A DNA stretch of 42,700 nucleotides, taken from assembly GCF_001551835.1 (NCBI RefSeq), contig NZ_LODL01000040.1:64980-107679 (forward strand). The letters run 5' to 3'. The notes beneath the pieces are model-generated. The model ran no database searches and was not told the origin of the DNA. It saw only the letters and a list, made by a program, of their open reading frames with translations. Numbering within the stretch: position 1 is the first letter of the stretch; each line of letters begins with the position of its first letter. The DNA comes from Dechloromonas denitrificans. Lineage in GTDB: Bacteria; Pseudomonadota; Gammaproteobacteria; Burkholderiales; Rhodocyclaceae. The translations under genes and the position numbers were made by a program. Below are positions 25,477 to 35,398 of this stretch, piece after piece.

Positions 25477-26742
25477 GTGCCGTTTGGCTTCTACATCATC
25501 ATGGCCGCGCAGTTTTTTTCCGCGCTGGCTGACAACGCCCTGCTGATTGCCGCCATCGCCGCGCTGCGTGAAATGCATGCGCCATCCGAGTATGAGCCGC
25601 TGCTGAAGACTTTTTTCACCGTCTCTTATGTGCTGCTGGCGGCCTTTGTCGGCGCCTTTGCCGACTCGATGCCGAAATGGCGGGTGATGTTCATCAGCAA
25701 CACAATCAAGATCGCCGGCTGCTCCTTGATGTTCTTCGGCGCCCATCCACTGGTCGCCTATGCCGTGGTCGGCCTCGGTGCTGCCGCCTACTCGCCGGCC
25801 AAGTACGGCATCCTCACCGAATACCTGCCGCATCGCCTGCTGGTCGTCGCCAACGGCTGGATCGAAGGCCTGACGGTCGGCGCCATCATCCTCGGCGTCG
25901 TCATCGGCGGCACGCTGATCCGCCCGGAGGTTGCCCAAACCCTGCTCGCCTTCGACTTCCCGCTGATCACCACCGGCATCGACACGGTCGGCGAAATGGC
26001 ACTGACCGTGGTTGCCGTGCTTTACGTCCTGGCCGCGATCTTCAATCTGTACGTGCCGGATACCGGGGTCGATCACAAGCCGCTGAAGAAAAACCCGATT
26101 TACCTGATCCACGAATTCAATCACTGCCTGGCGCTGCTCTGGCGCGACAAGCTGGGCCAGATTTCACTGGCCGTGACAACCCTGTTCTGGGGGGCTGGGG
26201 CAACGCTGCAATTCATCGTCATCAAGTGGTCCGAAGTGGCACTCAACCTCGACCTCTCCAAGTCATCGATGCTGCAGGGGGTTGTTGCCGTCGGCGTCGC
26301 GGTCGGCGCAATACTCGCCGCCAAGTTCATCACCTTGCGCAAGTCGGTGCGGGTCATTCCGCTCGGTATCGCAATGGGCCTGATCGTGCTGGTGATGAAC
26401 TTTGTGCACCAGATGTGGATGGCCATTCCACTGTTGATCGTCATCGGCGCCCTGTCCGGCTTCTTCGTCGTGCCGATGAACGCCCTGCTCCAGCATCGCG
26501 GCCACATCCTAATGGGCGCCGGTCACTCGATCGCTGTCCAGAACTTCAACGAAAACCTGTCGATCCTGATCATGACTGGGCTCTACTACATGATGATCAA
26601 GATGGACCTGTCGATCTACTGGGTTGTCACGCTGTTCGGTCTGTTCGTCAGCGGCCTGATGTACATGATCCGTCAGCGCCACATCGCCAACCAGGCGGCA
26701 CAGGACGACGTCCAGCACCTCGACGACAGCGCCCATCACTGA
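25477..26742 (+). CDS. lplT: lysophospholipid transporter LplT (MFS)
   Basis: 421-aa major facilitator protein with about 12 membrane helices. The N-terminus FGFYIIMAAQFFSALADNALL, the AFADSMPKWRVM loop and YSPAKYGILTEYLP match LplT, which flips lysophospholipids inward for reacylation. GTG at 25477 is chosen because LplT proteins have short N-termini and the codons before it (two ATA, one AGA) look non-coding. ATG at 25387 would add 30 residues. No acyltransferase (Aas) gene adjoins it. It converges on the glycosylase gene across a 36-bp gap with a strong hairpin. Confidence 0.9.
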   Translation: MPFGFYIIMAAQFFSALADNALLIAAIAALREMHAPSEYEPLLKTFFTVSYVLLAAFVGAFADSMPKWRVMFISNTIKIAGCSLMFFGAHPLVAYAVVGLGAAAYSPAKYGILTEYLPHRLLVVANGWIEGLTVGAIILGVVIGGTLIRPEVAQTLLAFDFPLITTGIDTVGEMALTVVAVLYVLAAIFNLYVPDTGVDHKPLKKNPIYLIHEFNHCLALLWRDKLGQISLAVTTLFWGAGATLQFIVIKWSEVALNLDLSKSSMLQGVVAVGVAVGAILAAKFITLRKSVRVIPLGIAMGLIVLVMNFVHQMWMAIPLLIVIGALSGFFVVPMNALLQHRGHILMGAGHSIAVQNFNENLSILIMTGLYYMMIKMDLSIYWVVTLFGLFVSGLMYMIRQRHIANQAAQDDVQHLDDSAHH

Positions 26743-26744
26743 CC

Positions 26745-26770
26745 CCCGGCTCGCCGCCAGGCGAACCGGG
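26745..26770. terminator. hairpin between convergent genes
   Basis: CCCGG-C-TCGCC (26745-26755) pairs with GGCGA-A-CCGGG (26760-26770) around GCCA with one internal mismatch. There is no T-run. It lies between the stop codons of lplT and the glycosylase gene and may serve as a two-way transcript end. Confidence 0.45.
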
Positions 26771-26778
26771 CGCAGCGT

Positions 26779-27585
26779 TCAGAAAGGCAGTTCGGGCACC
26801 GCCTGATCGCGCAGCAGACGCCGCGCAAACAGCAGATCTTCCCAGGCCTTCGCCTTTTCCGGCAGATTGCGCAGCAGATAGGCCGGATGATAGGTCACCA
26901 CCACCGGTATTCCCGCATATTCGAAACGTTTGCCACGCATCGTTCCGAGCGCCTTATCGTCGTGCAGCAGCGAATGCACTGCGGCCTTACCGAGCAACAC
27001 GATGATCTTCGGCTTGAGCAGCGCGATCTGGCGTTCGAGATAAGGTCGGCAGGCGGCCATCTCGGCCGCTTCCGGCGTACGGTTGCCGGGTGGCCGGCAT
27101 TTCACCGCATTGCCGATGTAGACCTTGTTACCACGCGCAATATTGAGCGCGGCCAGCATGTTGTCGAGCAGCTTGCCGGCCTGGCCGACAAACGGCTCAC
27201 CCTGCACATCCTCGTCGGCGCCCGGGCCTTCACCAATGAACAGCCAGTCGGGATTGAGATCGCCGACACCGAGCACGGCCTGCTTTCGTTGCTGACAGAG
27301 CGGGCAGGCCCGGCACTCGGCAACCGCCCGGGTCAATTCCGGCCAATTCATGGCGTCGACCGCAGCATTCGCCGCTTGGAGCGCAACAGCAGGCGGCGAT
27401 GCCGGCGGTTGCGAGGCAGGTTTATCAAGCGGTGGCGGCGAAGGTCTTGCCTCGACAGATGGTGCCGCTTCGATGGGCATCTCTACCGGCGATTCCGCCG
27501 GCTCAACGGCTTGCGCCGTCTCGCGCAGCTTCCAGATTGGCGAAATGCCCATTTCGACGAGCATTTGTTCGCGGCTCAGACTCAT
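26779..27585 (-). CDS. family 4 uracil-DNA glycosylase
   Basis: 268 aa. Motif [20 protein letters not shown] and the later TYHPAYLLR mark a type 4/5 UDG. Four cysteines for a 4Fe-4S cluster are visible: CRAC in the CRACPLC segment, and Cys-X15-Cys in the [17 protein letters not shown] region. It excises uracil from DNA. The first ~85 residues are a Pro/Ala-rich extension without family match. It overlaps rimI by 4 bp (ATGA), so it is the third gene of tsaB-rimI-udg. Confidence 0.95.
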   Translation of the reverse strand: MSLSREQMLVEMGISPIWKLRETAQAVEPAESPVEMPIEAAPSVEARPSPPPLDKPASQPPASPPAVALQAANAAVDAMNWPELTRAVAECRACPLCQQRKQAVLGVGDLNPDWLFIGEGPGADEDVQGEPFVGQAGKLLDNMLAALNIARGNKVYIGNAVKCRPPGNRTPEAAEMAACRPYLERQIALLKPKIIVLLGKAAVHSLLHDDKALGTMRGKRFEYAGIPVVVTYHPAYLLRNLPEKAKAWEDLLFARRLLRDQAVPELPF

Positions 27586-28043
27586 GCCAGTTCCTTGTCA
27601 AAAACCAGCCCATCCTCGCGCCCGATGGCGGCCGGATAGTAGCCCTTGCGCAGGCCGATCTGGCGAAAGCCGAAATGGTGGTACAGATCGACCGCCCGCT
27701 CATTCGACGGCCGAACTTCGAGGAAGAGCTTGTTCGCGCCGCCGAGTCGCGCGCATTCCATGGCGTGCCGCAACAGCCGGGCGCCGTAGCCCAGCCCCTG
27801 GTAACGCTGGCAGACTCCGATATTGAGCAGGTGCGCTTCGTCAATGACCGACATGACGACCGAAAAACCGATCAGGTCACCGCCCAGCCGGCAAACCCAG
27901 ACACTGTGACCAGCCGTCAGCGAATCGGCGAAATTGCCGCGCGACCACGGGAATGCCTGGAGCGATGCTTCGAGCGCTGCGACGCTGTCAAGGTCGCGCT
28001 CGTTCATCGGAAAAAATTCGGCGGCGATATTCGGTACGCTCAC
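27582..28043 (-). CDS. rimI: ribosomal protein alanine N-acetyltransferase RimI
   Basis: 153-aa GNAT enzyme. The acetyl-CoA loop is RYQGLGYGARLL; the C-terminal NERAVDLYHHFGF and RKGYYP are typical of RimI, which acetylates the N-terminus of S18. The GTG start lies in the 4-bp overlap with tsaB (GTGA). The tsaB-rimI order is widespread. Confidence 0.95.
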   Translation of the reverse strand: MSVPNIAAEFFPMNERDLDSVAALEASLQAFPWSRGNFADSLTAGHSVWVCRLGGDLIGFSVVMSVIDEAHLLNIGVCQRYQGLGYGARLLRHAMECARLGGANKLFLEVRPSNERAVDLYHHFGFRQIGLRKGYYPAAIGREDGLVFDKELA

Positions 28044-28729
28044 GCCCGCCCCCCCTCGCTCAGGCGCTCGGCCACGGTCTTGGCCACCTTGTCGCGAACA
28101 TAGAGCGGCGCCGCCAGCGCGGCATCGATCCATTCGCCGCGCACCGCTTGCGACGCAGCAAGGCGGACCAGCGCCGCCGCGGTCGGCAGAATGCCGGCCT
28201 GCGTCGTAATGCCGGCCGCAATCAGGCGTTCCTGCAAGGCCGGATAAGCCGCTGCGGCATTGCCGCAGGCCAGCCAGCCGGCATCGGCAGGCAGCTCGAT
28301 ATCACCCGGTGCGGCCACCCGGATTTCGCCTTGCAATTGATAGGTATCGCCGTCGCGCCTGTAGGTACCGGCGTACACCTCGCCCATCCGCGCATCGAGC
28401 AAGGCCAGCACCCGCTCGGCGGCGCTCAGTTCAGCAATGGCGGCCAGACTGGTGATGGGAATCAGCGGAATATCGGCCGCCACCGCCAGGCCCTGGGCAG
28501 CACCGCAAGCCACCCGCAGGCCGGTAAAGGCGCCCGGGCCAACACCGAAGGCGATGGCATCGAGCAGGGCAATCTTCAGGCCCGCTTCGCCGAGCAGTTC
28601 GCGGACCAACGGCAACAGGGTTTCGGAATGCGAGCGACCGGCCGGGCAAAAGCGTTCGGTGATCTGGCCGTCGCGCCACAGCGCGCAGGAGCCAAGTTCG
28701 GTGGAGGTTTCGAGAGCAAGGATCAGCAT
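28040..28729 (-). CDS. tsaB: tRNA threonylcarbamoyladenosine biosynthesis protein TsaB
   Basis: 229 aa. The N-terminus LILALETSTELGSCALW and the GPGAFTGLRVACGAAQGLA motif are typical of TsaB, the partner of TsaD in N6-threonylcarbamoyladenosine formation on tRNA. ATG at 28729 is the family start. It is the first gene of tsaB-rimI-udg, joined by 4-bp overlaps. Confidence 0.97.
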   Translation of the reverse strand: MLILALETSTELGSCALWRDGQITERFCPAGRSHSETLLPLVRELLGEAGLKIALLDAIAFGVGPGAFTGLRVACGAAQGLAVAADIPLIPITSLAAIAELSAAERVLALLDARMGEVYAGTYRRDGDTYQLQGEIRVAAPGDIELPADAGWLACGNAAAAYPALQERLIAAGITTQAGILPTAAALVRLAASQAVRGEWIDAALAAPLYVRDKVAKTVAERLSEGGRA

Positions 28730-28819
28730 GGGGCCGCATTTTACCGGAGCGGCAGCCTGGCCGGGGCAAGGCATTGCGCCAGGCGGCGCTAACAAATGCC
28801 GCGGCAGCCAGCGAACGCC

Positions 28820-29110
28820 TTAGTTATCCCGCCGTCCATCTCGCCCTTCCCGCTCCTGAACGGCACGCTGTTCGCGCATTTCCTCGCGCATGCGGCGCCG
28901 GTCTTCCGGCGGCACATCCTGCCAGCGTCGGGGCCCACCTTCTTCACGGCGGAACTCGCGATCCTGCTGCCAGTGTTCGCGCATCTGCTGCCGCATTTGC
29001 CGGCGCTCCTCGGGCGGCAAGTCCCGCCACTGCCCGTCGGCCCATACGCCACCCACCGGGCCGAGCAGACCCAGGAGCAACAAGGTGGGGAGGAGAATCC
29101 GGCGTTTCAT
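28820..29110 (-). CDS. small secreted Arg/Glu-rich repeat protein
   Basis: 96 aa. A signal peptide (to about Ala24) is followed by a very charged mature part. Two copies of a motif, WRDLPPEERRQMRQQMRE (from Trp28) and WQDVPPEDRRRMREEMRE (from Trp63), are 35 residues apart. The PPEERR..MR pattern recalls periplasmic proteins such as CpxP/Spy-like or DUF3106-like chaperones, but the family assignment is uncertain. No strong ribosome site. It is divergent from ompR-envZ, which suggests a link with envelope stress control. Function unknown. Confidence 0.7.
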   Translation of the reverse strand: MKRRILLPTLLLLGLLGPVGGVWADGQWRDLPPEERRQMRQQMREHWQQDREFRREEGGPRRWQDVPPEDRRRMREEMREQRAVQEREGRDGRRDN

Positions 29111-29270
29111 GGCGATGACGAGCGTTTCGATGTGCAGGTGCGATCATTGTCCATCGCAGGCCGCCAGACAAGGCGAGCGAGATGTAAAAATATGTTTCCC
29201 GGAGCCGGTCCGACAATCCTTGTTACCATTTATTGCGCTTCATTCACCGTCTGCAATTATCCTTGCCTGC

Positions 29271-29999
29271 ATGAGCGAACAAAACACCCACCTTCTCGTC
29301 GTCGACGACGACGCCCGCCTGCGCGACCTGCTGACCCGCTACCTCGGCGAGCAGGGCTTTGACGTCAAGGCGGTGGCCGACGGCCAGCAAATGGACAAGC
29401 TGCGCAGCCGCGAACATTTTCATCTGATCGTGCTCGACCTGATGATGCCGGGCGAAGATGGCCTGAGCATCTGTCGCCGCCTGCGCGGCACCGGCGACCT
29501 GACACCGATCATCATGCTGACCGCCAAAGGCGACGAAGTGGACCGCATTGTCGGGCTCGAAATGGGAGCCGACGACTACTTGCCGAAGCCCTTCAACCCG
29601 CGCGAATTGCTCGCCCGCATCCATGCCGTGCTGCGCCGCCAGGGCAACCGCCCCCCCGGTGCACCAGATGATGGAGCCGAAAATATCCGCTTCGGCAATC
29701 TCGAAGTCGACCTCGCCGCCCGGACATTGAAACGCGGCGACGAACTGCTCCCGCTGACCACCGGCGAGTTTGCCGTCCTCAAGGTGCTGCTTCACCACCC
29801 GCGCCAGCCGCTCTCCCGCGACAAGCTGATGACGCTGGCTCGCGGCCGCGAACAAGGGCCGTTCGACCGTGCCATCGACGTTCAGGTCTCCCGGCTGCGC
29901 AAGCTGATCGAAGTCGATCCGGCCCAGCCGCGCTACCTGCAGACGGTCTGGGGCTTCGGTTACGTTTTCGTCCCGGACGGCACCGCACGCGACGCATGA
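29271..29999 (+). CDS. ompR: OmpR response regulator
   Basis: 242 aa. Receiver with DDD at 12-14, phosphoacceptor Asp56 in LIVLDLMMPGEDG and Lys in YLPKPFNPREL. The OmpR-type winged helix ends VWGFGYVFVPDG. Sequence and order with envZ identify the osmoregulatory two-component system that controls porins and other envelope genes. ATG 29271 is chosen by homology; no good ribosome site is seen. It overlaps envZ by 4 bp (ATGA). Confidence 0.93.
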   Translation: MSEQNTHLLVVDDDARLRDLLTRYLGEQGFDVKAVADGQQMDKLRSREHFHLIVLDLMMPGEDGLSICRRLRGTGDLTPIIMLTAKGDEVDRIVGLEMGADDYLPKPFNPRELLARIHAVLRRQGNRPPGAPDDGAENIRFGNLEVDLAARTLKRGDELLPLTTGEFAVLKVLLHHPRQPLSRDKLMTLARGREQGPFDRAIDVQVSRLRKLIEVDPAQPRYLQTVWGFGYVFVPDGTARDA

Positions 30000-31300
30000 T
30001 GCCGCGCTCGCTGCTGGCTCGCACCTTCCTGTTGCTGGCCATGCTGGTGCTGCTGACCACGGCTGCCTGGCTCAGCCTGTTCCGCTACATGGACGCCGAG
30101 CCGCGCGCCCGGGAAACGGCGCAACTGGCCGCCTCCGCGGTGAACCTGATCCGCGCCTCGCTATTCGCCGCCGCTCCGGAAAAGCGCCTCGGGCTGTTCA
30201 ACGAATTTTCGACCCGCGAAGGCATCCGCCTGCTGCCGGCCGAGCCGGAAGATGAGATCGAGGCGATGCCCGACAGCCGCTTCCACCGCCTGCTGCAACG
30301 CGAACTGGCCAGCCGGCTCGGCGACCACACGCGGATCGCGGCCAGTGTCGATGGCGTGCGCGGCTTCTGGGTCAGCTTCCGGCTGGAAGAACACGATGAC
30401 GAGGAATACTGGTTGATCCTGCCGCGCGAACGTGCGGCGCGCAGCTTTGCCAGCCACTGGCTGACCTGGGGCCTGCTCGCCACCCTGCTCGCCCTCGCCG
30501 TCGCCTGGCTGATCGCCTCAAGGATCAGCCGGCCGCTGAAAGCCATGGCCAAGTCGGCCGAAGCGGTCGGTCGGGGCCAGAGGCCGCCCCCCCTTCCGGA
30601 AGACGGGGCCGTCGAACTGCGCCGGCTGGCCACCGCCTTCAATGCGATGGCGGCCGATCTCGAACGCCATGACAAGGATCGCTCGGAAGTGCTTGCCGGC
30701 ATATCGCACGACCTGCGCACGCCACTGACCCGGCTTCGCCTCGAAGCCGAGCTCAGCGTCAGCGACGACAGCGCCCGCCAGGCGGTGGTCGCCGACATCG
30801 AACAGATGGAAGCCGTGATCTCGCAGTTCATGGACTACGCCCGCGCCGAATCCGGCGAAGCCGCCGAGCCGACCGACCTCACCGCCCTGCTCGCGACGCT
30901 GGCCGAACGCCAGGGCTACATCGGCCGCCCGCTGGCGCTGGAGCTTGCCCCGCTGCCCGATATCAGACTGCGCCCGAAAGCCTTGACCCGGGCGCTGACC
31001 AATCTGCTCGACAATGCCTGGAAATACGGTGGCGGCGACGTCACGCTGAAGGCTGCTGCGGTGGACAATGAAATCCGGGTCGAAATCAGCGATCGCGGGC
31101 CGGGCATTCCGGCAGGCGAAGTGGAACGCCTGAAGCGCCCGTTCACCCGGCTCGACACGGCGCGCACCAACGCCAGCGGCACCGGCCTAGGCCTGGCCAT
31201 CGTCGAGCGGGTGGCGCGCCTGCACGGCGGCCGTTTCGAGCTGCTGGCCAACCCGGATGGCGGCCTGCTCGCCCGCTTGAGTCTGCCGATCAGCCGCTAA
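29996..31300 (+). CDS. envZ: sensor histidine kinase EnvZ
   Basis: 434 aa. Two membrane helices (about 7-28 and 158-178) border a periplasmic domain; a HAMP domain follows, then the DHp helix with His238 in GISHDLRTPLTRLRLE and an ATPase domain (LLDNAWKYG, DRGPGIP, GTGLGLAIVERVARLHGG). It should phosphorylate and dephosphorylate the OmpR protein encoded just upstream. A second ATG lies at 29999. Its end overlaps the convergent HDOD gene by 11 bp. Confidence 0.94.
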   Translation: MMPRSLLARTFLLLAMLVLLTTAAWLSLFRYMDAEPRARETAQLAASAVNLIRASLFAAAPEKRLGLFNEFSTREGIRLLPAEPEDEIEAMPDSRFHRLLQRELASRLGDHTRIAASVDGVRGFWVSFRLEEHDDEEYWLILPRERAARSFASHWLTWGLLATLLALAVAWLIASRISRPLKAMAKSAEAVGRGQRPPPLPEDGAVELRRLATAFNAMAADLERHDKDRSEVLAGISHDLRTPLTRLRLEAELSVSDDSARQAVVADIEQMEAVISQFMDYARAESGEAAEPTDLTALLATLAERQGYIGRPLALELAPLPDIRLRPKALTRALTNLLDNAWKYGGGDVTLKAAAVDNEIRVEISDRGPGIPAGEVERLKRPFTRLDTARTNASGTGLGLAIVERVARLHGGRFELLANPDGGLLARLSLPISR

Positions 31301-32132
31301 GCGCCTGACAGGTTTCTTCCATGCTCCGCTCGATCTGCGGCAGCAGCGTGGCCAGCTTGGCCTGATCCATGCCGAGCCGGTTCCAGGCGGTGCGATCGAG
31401 CGGCATCAGCATTTCCTCCGGCTGGCGGGACAAGCCGAGGGCATGAGCCATGGCATCGGCCAGATGGATCAGGTCGGCCAATGAACTCGCCGGCGCCCCG
31501 GCTGGCGCATGGTGGTCGGCCACCGCCTCGTGCAGGGAATCGGGAAAACGCCAGGTTTCGGCCAGCAGGCCGCCGACCTCGGCGTGGTCCATGCCCAGCA
31601 CGTCGCGCTCGGCCTCGACCAGGAAACAGTCATGCTGCTTGCGGTAAGCGAGCACTGCGACGTACTGCGGCGAAAAGTTGGAAGCCAGCACCAGTTCACC
31701 GATGTCGTGCAGGATACCGGCGGTGAAGGCGAGCTCGGCGTTATGCCCGGCCAGGGGCGCGATCGCCCGGGCCGCAAGGCCGACCGCGACGCAATGGCGC
31801 AGATAGGCAGGGGCATCGAAACCCGGGCACTGCTCTGGCCGAAAGGCACCGCTCATACCAACCGCCAGCACCATGCTGCGCACGGCCCGAAAACCGAGAA
31901 CCACCACCGCCTCATTGATCGTCCCGACCCGGCTCTGCAAACCGTAGAACGAGGAGTTGGCAACGCGCAGGACGCGGGCGGTCAAACCCTGGTCGCAGGC
32001 AATCTGATGGGCGATCTGCGAAATATCGATGTCTTCCTTGCTGAAGGAAGCCAGCAATTCGGTCACGGCAGACGGCAAGGACGGCAACTGCTTGAGCCGG
32101 GCGACGACCTGATCACGGTTGAGCTGGTTCAT
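31290..32132 (-). CDS. HDOD-domain protein
   Basis: 280 aa. The HDOD signature is present: RLKQLPSLPSAVTELLA, VLRVANSSFYGLQSRVGTINEAVVVLGF, and the HDIGEL segment. HDOD domains are HD-like folds without a complete catalytic set that often act in c-di-GMP or other signalling. It is the last gene of the ispD...HDOD run and overlaps the 106-aa gene by 4 bp. Confidence 0.92.
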   Translation of the reverse strand: MNQLNRDQVVARLKQLPSLPSAVTELLASFSKEDIDISQIAHQIACDQGLTARVLRVANSSFYGLQSRVGTINEAVVVLGFRAVRSMVLAVGMSGAFRPEQCPGFDAPAYLRHCVAVGLAARAIAPLAGHNAELAFTAGILHDIGELVLASNFSPQYVAVLAYRKQHDCFLVEAERDVLGMDHAEVGGLLAETWRFPDSLHEAVADHHAPAGAPASSLADLIHLADAMAHALGLSRQPEEMLMPLDRTAWNRLGMDQAKLATLLPQIERSMEETCQALSG

Positions 32133-32449
32133 GAACGATGCTCCATGCGGTAATCGAGCACAGCCTGATAGAGCGCCCGGGTCTCGTCACCGTCCCCCGC
32201 CTTGCGAAATATGTGGTCCAGCTGAGCGGCCAACTTGGCCCGATAGGCCGCCTGCGCCGCCGGATCTTCCTCGACGTCGTGCTCGACGGAAATTTCGGCG
32301 ATCTCCCGCCGTTGCAGGCCCTGCAATATGCTTTCGCTGAGTTCCGCCCCGGCCGGCACCAGCACATGACCGGCTTCATCCAGCACGGCGGCGGCCAGCC
32401 GCAGGCCGACGACAGCATCGCTGAGCGGCAAAATTTCGACAACTTTCAT
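32129..32449 (-). CDS. conserved hypothetical protein in c-di-GMP cluster
   Basis: 106 aa, function not known. The N-terminal half ([19 protein letters not shown], then [19 protein letters not shown]) resembles the short segment that precedes HD-GYP domains and reads as a small beta-alpha unit. The C-terminal half is helical ([17 protein letters not shown]). No signal peptide or membrane helix. It is linked by 4-bp overlaps to genes on both sides (32446-32449 and 32129-32132), so it is made together with the EAL and HDOD proteins and is probably an adaptor. Confidence 0.75.
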   Translation of the reverse strand: MKVVEILPLSDAVVGLRLAAAVLDEAGHVLVPAGAELSESILQGLQRREIAEISVEHDVEEDPAAQAAYRAKLAAQLDHIFRKAGDGDETRALYQAVLDYRMEHRS

Positions 32450-35373
32450 TGGCCTCTCCCCTCAAGCAGCAGGAGCCAGCCGCCAGGCGAGGCTCCCGCG
32501 CCGATCTGCCGCCAGCGGCAGGCATAGTGTGCATGATTGATTCGGGCATCTGCATTGTCGCCAAGCAATGGCAACTCCGGCAACAAGTCTCGCAGCCGCT
32601 CACCGATCGCCAGCCGCCGTTCGGCGAAGGCCTTCAGCGCGGCATCGTTGACCAGCACCAGCATCCCCGCATCATCGACACCGAATACCGGCCCTGACAT
32701 TTCCGCCAGCAGTTCCTGCAAGATGCCATAGCCCTGCGCTTCGGTGGTCTGCAAAAGCTGATTCTGCAGTTCAAGCCGGCGCCGCTCTTCTTCGGCATGG
32801 AGCAGCTTGCGCTCGGCCTGTTCGACCTCGTGCGACAGACGACTGTAGTCCTCGCTGATCCGGCGCTGTTCCAGGGCCTCCTCGACCGTATGCCGGAAGG
32901 CGGTCGCCTCGAAGGGCAGATGGATCACCCGATGGACCAGACCGGAGGCGCTCAGTTCGGTGACCAGCTTGCGGTTCCACTCCCGGCCGCCGGCCAGCAG
33001 GATGCGCTCGCAGAGCGGTTGCATCTGCGCTGCCAGGCGTATCACGCCGGCGGTATCAAACCCCTTGCGCGGCGAACCGCAGACCAGCACGTCGACCAGA
33101 TTGGCGGCGAACCACTGCGTCACCGCCTCGATGTCATTCGCCGTGCACACCCGGTGCCCGTCGCGGTCGAGCATGGAAATGACCTCTTCACAGCCATCCA
33201 CCGCAACGAACAGCGCCATCGGCTTGCGCGTGCCCGAACGCAGCAGGCTGGCCGGCAGGCACTTGTCGGCGGCCAGCAGCTCGCTCATCTCGGGCACCGC
33301 CAGCGGTCGCGAGAAGAAGTAGCCCTGAATGATGTCGCACTGGTGCGAAATGAGCAGCGCCAGTTGTTCCGGCGTTTCGACCCCTTCGGCGACGACCTTC
33401 AATTTCAGGTGGTGGGCCATGGTGATCACCGCCCGGGTAATCGAGGCATCGTCGGAATCGGCCGCGATATCCTGGACAAAGGAGCGATCGACCTTGACGG
33501 CATCGAGCGGGAACCGCTTCAAGTAAGCCAGGCTGGAATAACCGGTGCCAAAATCGTCGAGCGAAATGCTGACACCCGCTTCCTTGAGCGCAAAAAGCGT
33601 GCGGATTGCTGTATCGGCATTCTGCATCAGCATGCTCTCGGTAATTTCAAGATCCAGGCAGGCCGGCTTCAGGCCGCTCAGGGCCAGGGTTTCGCGAATG
33701 TCGCCGAGCAGCGTGTCGGACAGCAACTGGCGCGCCGACAAGTTGACCGAAATGCTCGGCATGTCGAGCCCGGCCTGCTGCCAGAGCACGGTCTGGCGAC
33801 AGGCCTCCTGCAGCACCCAGCGCCCGACCGGGACGATCAGGCCGGTCTCTTCGAGCATCGGAATGAACTGATCGGGCGGCACGATGCCGCGCCGCGGATG
33901 ATTCCAGCGCAGCAGTGCCTCGGCCCCGGTGATCCGACCGTTGGCGCAACTGACCTTGGGCTGGTAATGCAGCACGAACTCGTTGCGCAGCGAGGCATTG
34001 CGCAGTTCGCTTTCGAGGAATAGCCGATCGCGAATGTCGTCCCGCATCTGCCCGGAATAAAATTGGTAGGTGTTGCGCCCCTGGCTCTTGGCATGGCGGA
34101 CCGCCACTTCGGCATGCGAGACCAGTTCATGTGCCGTGTCGCCATCAGCCGGGAAGAAGGCGATGCCGATGCTGGCGGTGGCGAAGACTTCCTGTCCTTC
34201 GACCCGCATCGGCAGGATCAGCGTATCGATGATGCGGCGCGCCACCGTGGCCGCGAACTGACTATCCGGCGCATCGGGCAGCAGGATGACAAAGACATCT
34301 CCTCCAATCCGCCCGATGCTGTCCGATTCGCGCAGCGAGCCGGACAGACGGGCGCCAATCTGGCGCAGCAGTTCATCGCCGGCGGTATGGCCCAGAGTCT
34401 GGTTAAGCTCGCGGAAATGATCGATATCGACCACCATGATGCCGACCGACAAGGCCGTGCGTCGGGCCAGCGCAATCAGGTGCCGGGCCTGATCGTAGAA
34501 CATCAGTTGGTTGGGCAGCGCGGTCAACGCATCGAAATGGGCAAAAAACGGCAACTGACGCTGATCGGCCAGCAGACTGGTGACGTCGCTTGCCACCCCG
34601 CCGATGCTGACAACCGTACCGGCCTCGTCGCGGACCGGAAAGGTGCGCGCATGCAGCCAGCGCACGCCGCCATCCGGGCGCAGGATGCGAAAGCGCTCGT
34701 CGAGGCCGCCATGACGATGCTGCTGGAAAGCCTGCGTCAAACGCTGCTGATCATCGGTATGGACATGTTTCAGCCAGTCCATCGGATCGGCGTAGAGGGC
34801 TTCGACATAGCGCCCCCAGATTTGCGCGTAGCCCTTGCTGACGAAAGTGACGCGCCGGGTTTCGGCATCGGTCAGCCAGTAGCACTCAGGCACATTGCTG
34901 GCCAGTTGCAGGAAGCGCGCTGCGCATTCGTCGACCGGCACCTCGGGCATCGACGGCGCCTGGTTCTGGCGCAGCCGCAGCCGGGCGCATTCACGTTCGA
35001 CGACCGGCAGCAGACGTGACGGGTTGCTTTTGAAAACGAAATCGCAAGCACCGTTTTCCAGCAACTCGACCGGAAACAGCTTTTGACCGCGCGCGATGGC
35101 GAGGACGACCGGCAAGCCGGGCGCCAGTTCGGCGACCAGATCGAGCGCCTCGACTGGCTCGATATCCGGCAAGGCGCAACTGAGCACGGCAATATCCCAG
35201 GCTTCGCCGTTCAGCGCCTCCCCGATTTCGCTGCGCAACGCGACTTGTCGCGAATAGACCGCGTGCCCGCCGCCTTTTAGTGCGTCGAGCAGACGTTGCG
35301 CATCCCGGGCATTGGCGTCAACCAAGAGCACCCGCAGGATTGCACTGCTTTCCGATTCCCCCTGCTCCGTCAA
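32446..35373 (-). CDS. REC-PAS-GGDEF(degenerate)-EAL protein with C-terminal extension
   Basis: 975 aa. Order: receiver-like domain (about 14-130), PAS domain (about 150-270), GGDEF domain with GGDVF (357-361) in place of GGDEF but an intact RxxD site (RESD, 348-351), and EAL domain (Glu485 in [26 protein letters not shown] and EGVET all intact). After EAL, from about 715, come a second receiver-like domain, a coiled coil and a final PAS-like domain. The cyclase is probably inactive and may bind c-di-GMP; the EAL domain should be an active phosphodiesterase. No membrane helices. The start lies 25 bp after the HD-GYP gene. Confidence 0.9.
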   Translation of the reverse strand: MTEQGESESSAILRVLLVDANARDAQRLLDALKGGGHAVYSRQVALRSEIGEALNGEAWDIAVLSCALPDIEPVEALDLVAELAPGLPVVLAIARGQKLFPVELLENGACDFVFKSNPSRLLPVVERECARLRLRQNQAPSMPEVPVDECAARFLQLASNVPECYWLTDAETRRVTFVSKGYAQIWGRYVEALYADPMDWLKHVHTDDQQRLTQAFQQHRHGGLDERFRILRPDGGVRWLHARTFPVRDEAGTVVSIGGVASDVTSLLADQRQLPFFAHFDALTALPNQLMFYDQARHLIALARRTALSVGIMVVDIDHFRELNQTLGHTAGDELLRQIGARLSGSLRESDSIGRIGGDVFVILLPDAPDSQFAATVARRIIDTLILPMRVEGQEVFATASIGIAFFPADGDTAHELVSHAEVAVRHAKSQGRNTYQFYSGQMRDDIRDRLFLESELRNASLRNEFVLHYQPKVSCANGRITGAEALLRWNHPRRGIVPPDQFIPMLEETGLIVPVGRWVLQEACRQTVLWQQAGLDMPSISVNLSARQLLSDTLLGDIRETLALSGLKPACLDLEITESMLMQNADTAIRTLFALKEAGVSISLDDFGTGYSSLAYLKRFPLDAVKVDRSFVQDIAADSDDASITRAVITMAHHLKLKVVAEGVETPEQLALLISHQCDIIQGYFFSRPLAVPEMSELLAADKCLPASLLRSGTRKPMALFVAVDGCEEVISMLDRDGHRVCTANDIEAVTQWFAANLVDVLVCGSPRKGFDTAGVIRLAAQMQPLCERILLAGGREWNRKLVTELSASGLVHRVIHLPFEATAFRHTVEEALEQRRISEDYSRLSHEVEQAERKLLHAEEERRRLELQNQLLQTTEAQGYGILQELLAEMSGPVFGVDDAGMLVLVNDAALKAFAERRLAIGERLRDLLPELPLLGDNADARINHAHYACRWRQIGAGASPGGWLLLLEGRGQ

Positions 35374-35398
35374 ACAGCCCCCTGTGTATTATTTTCGG

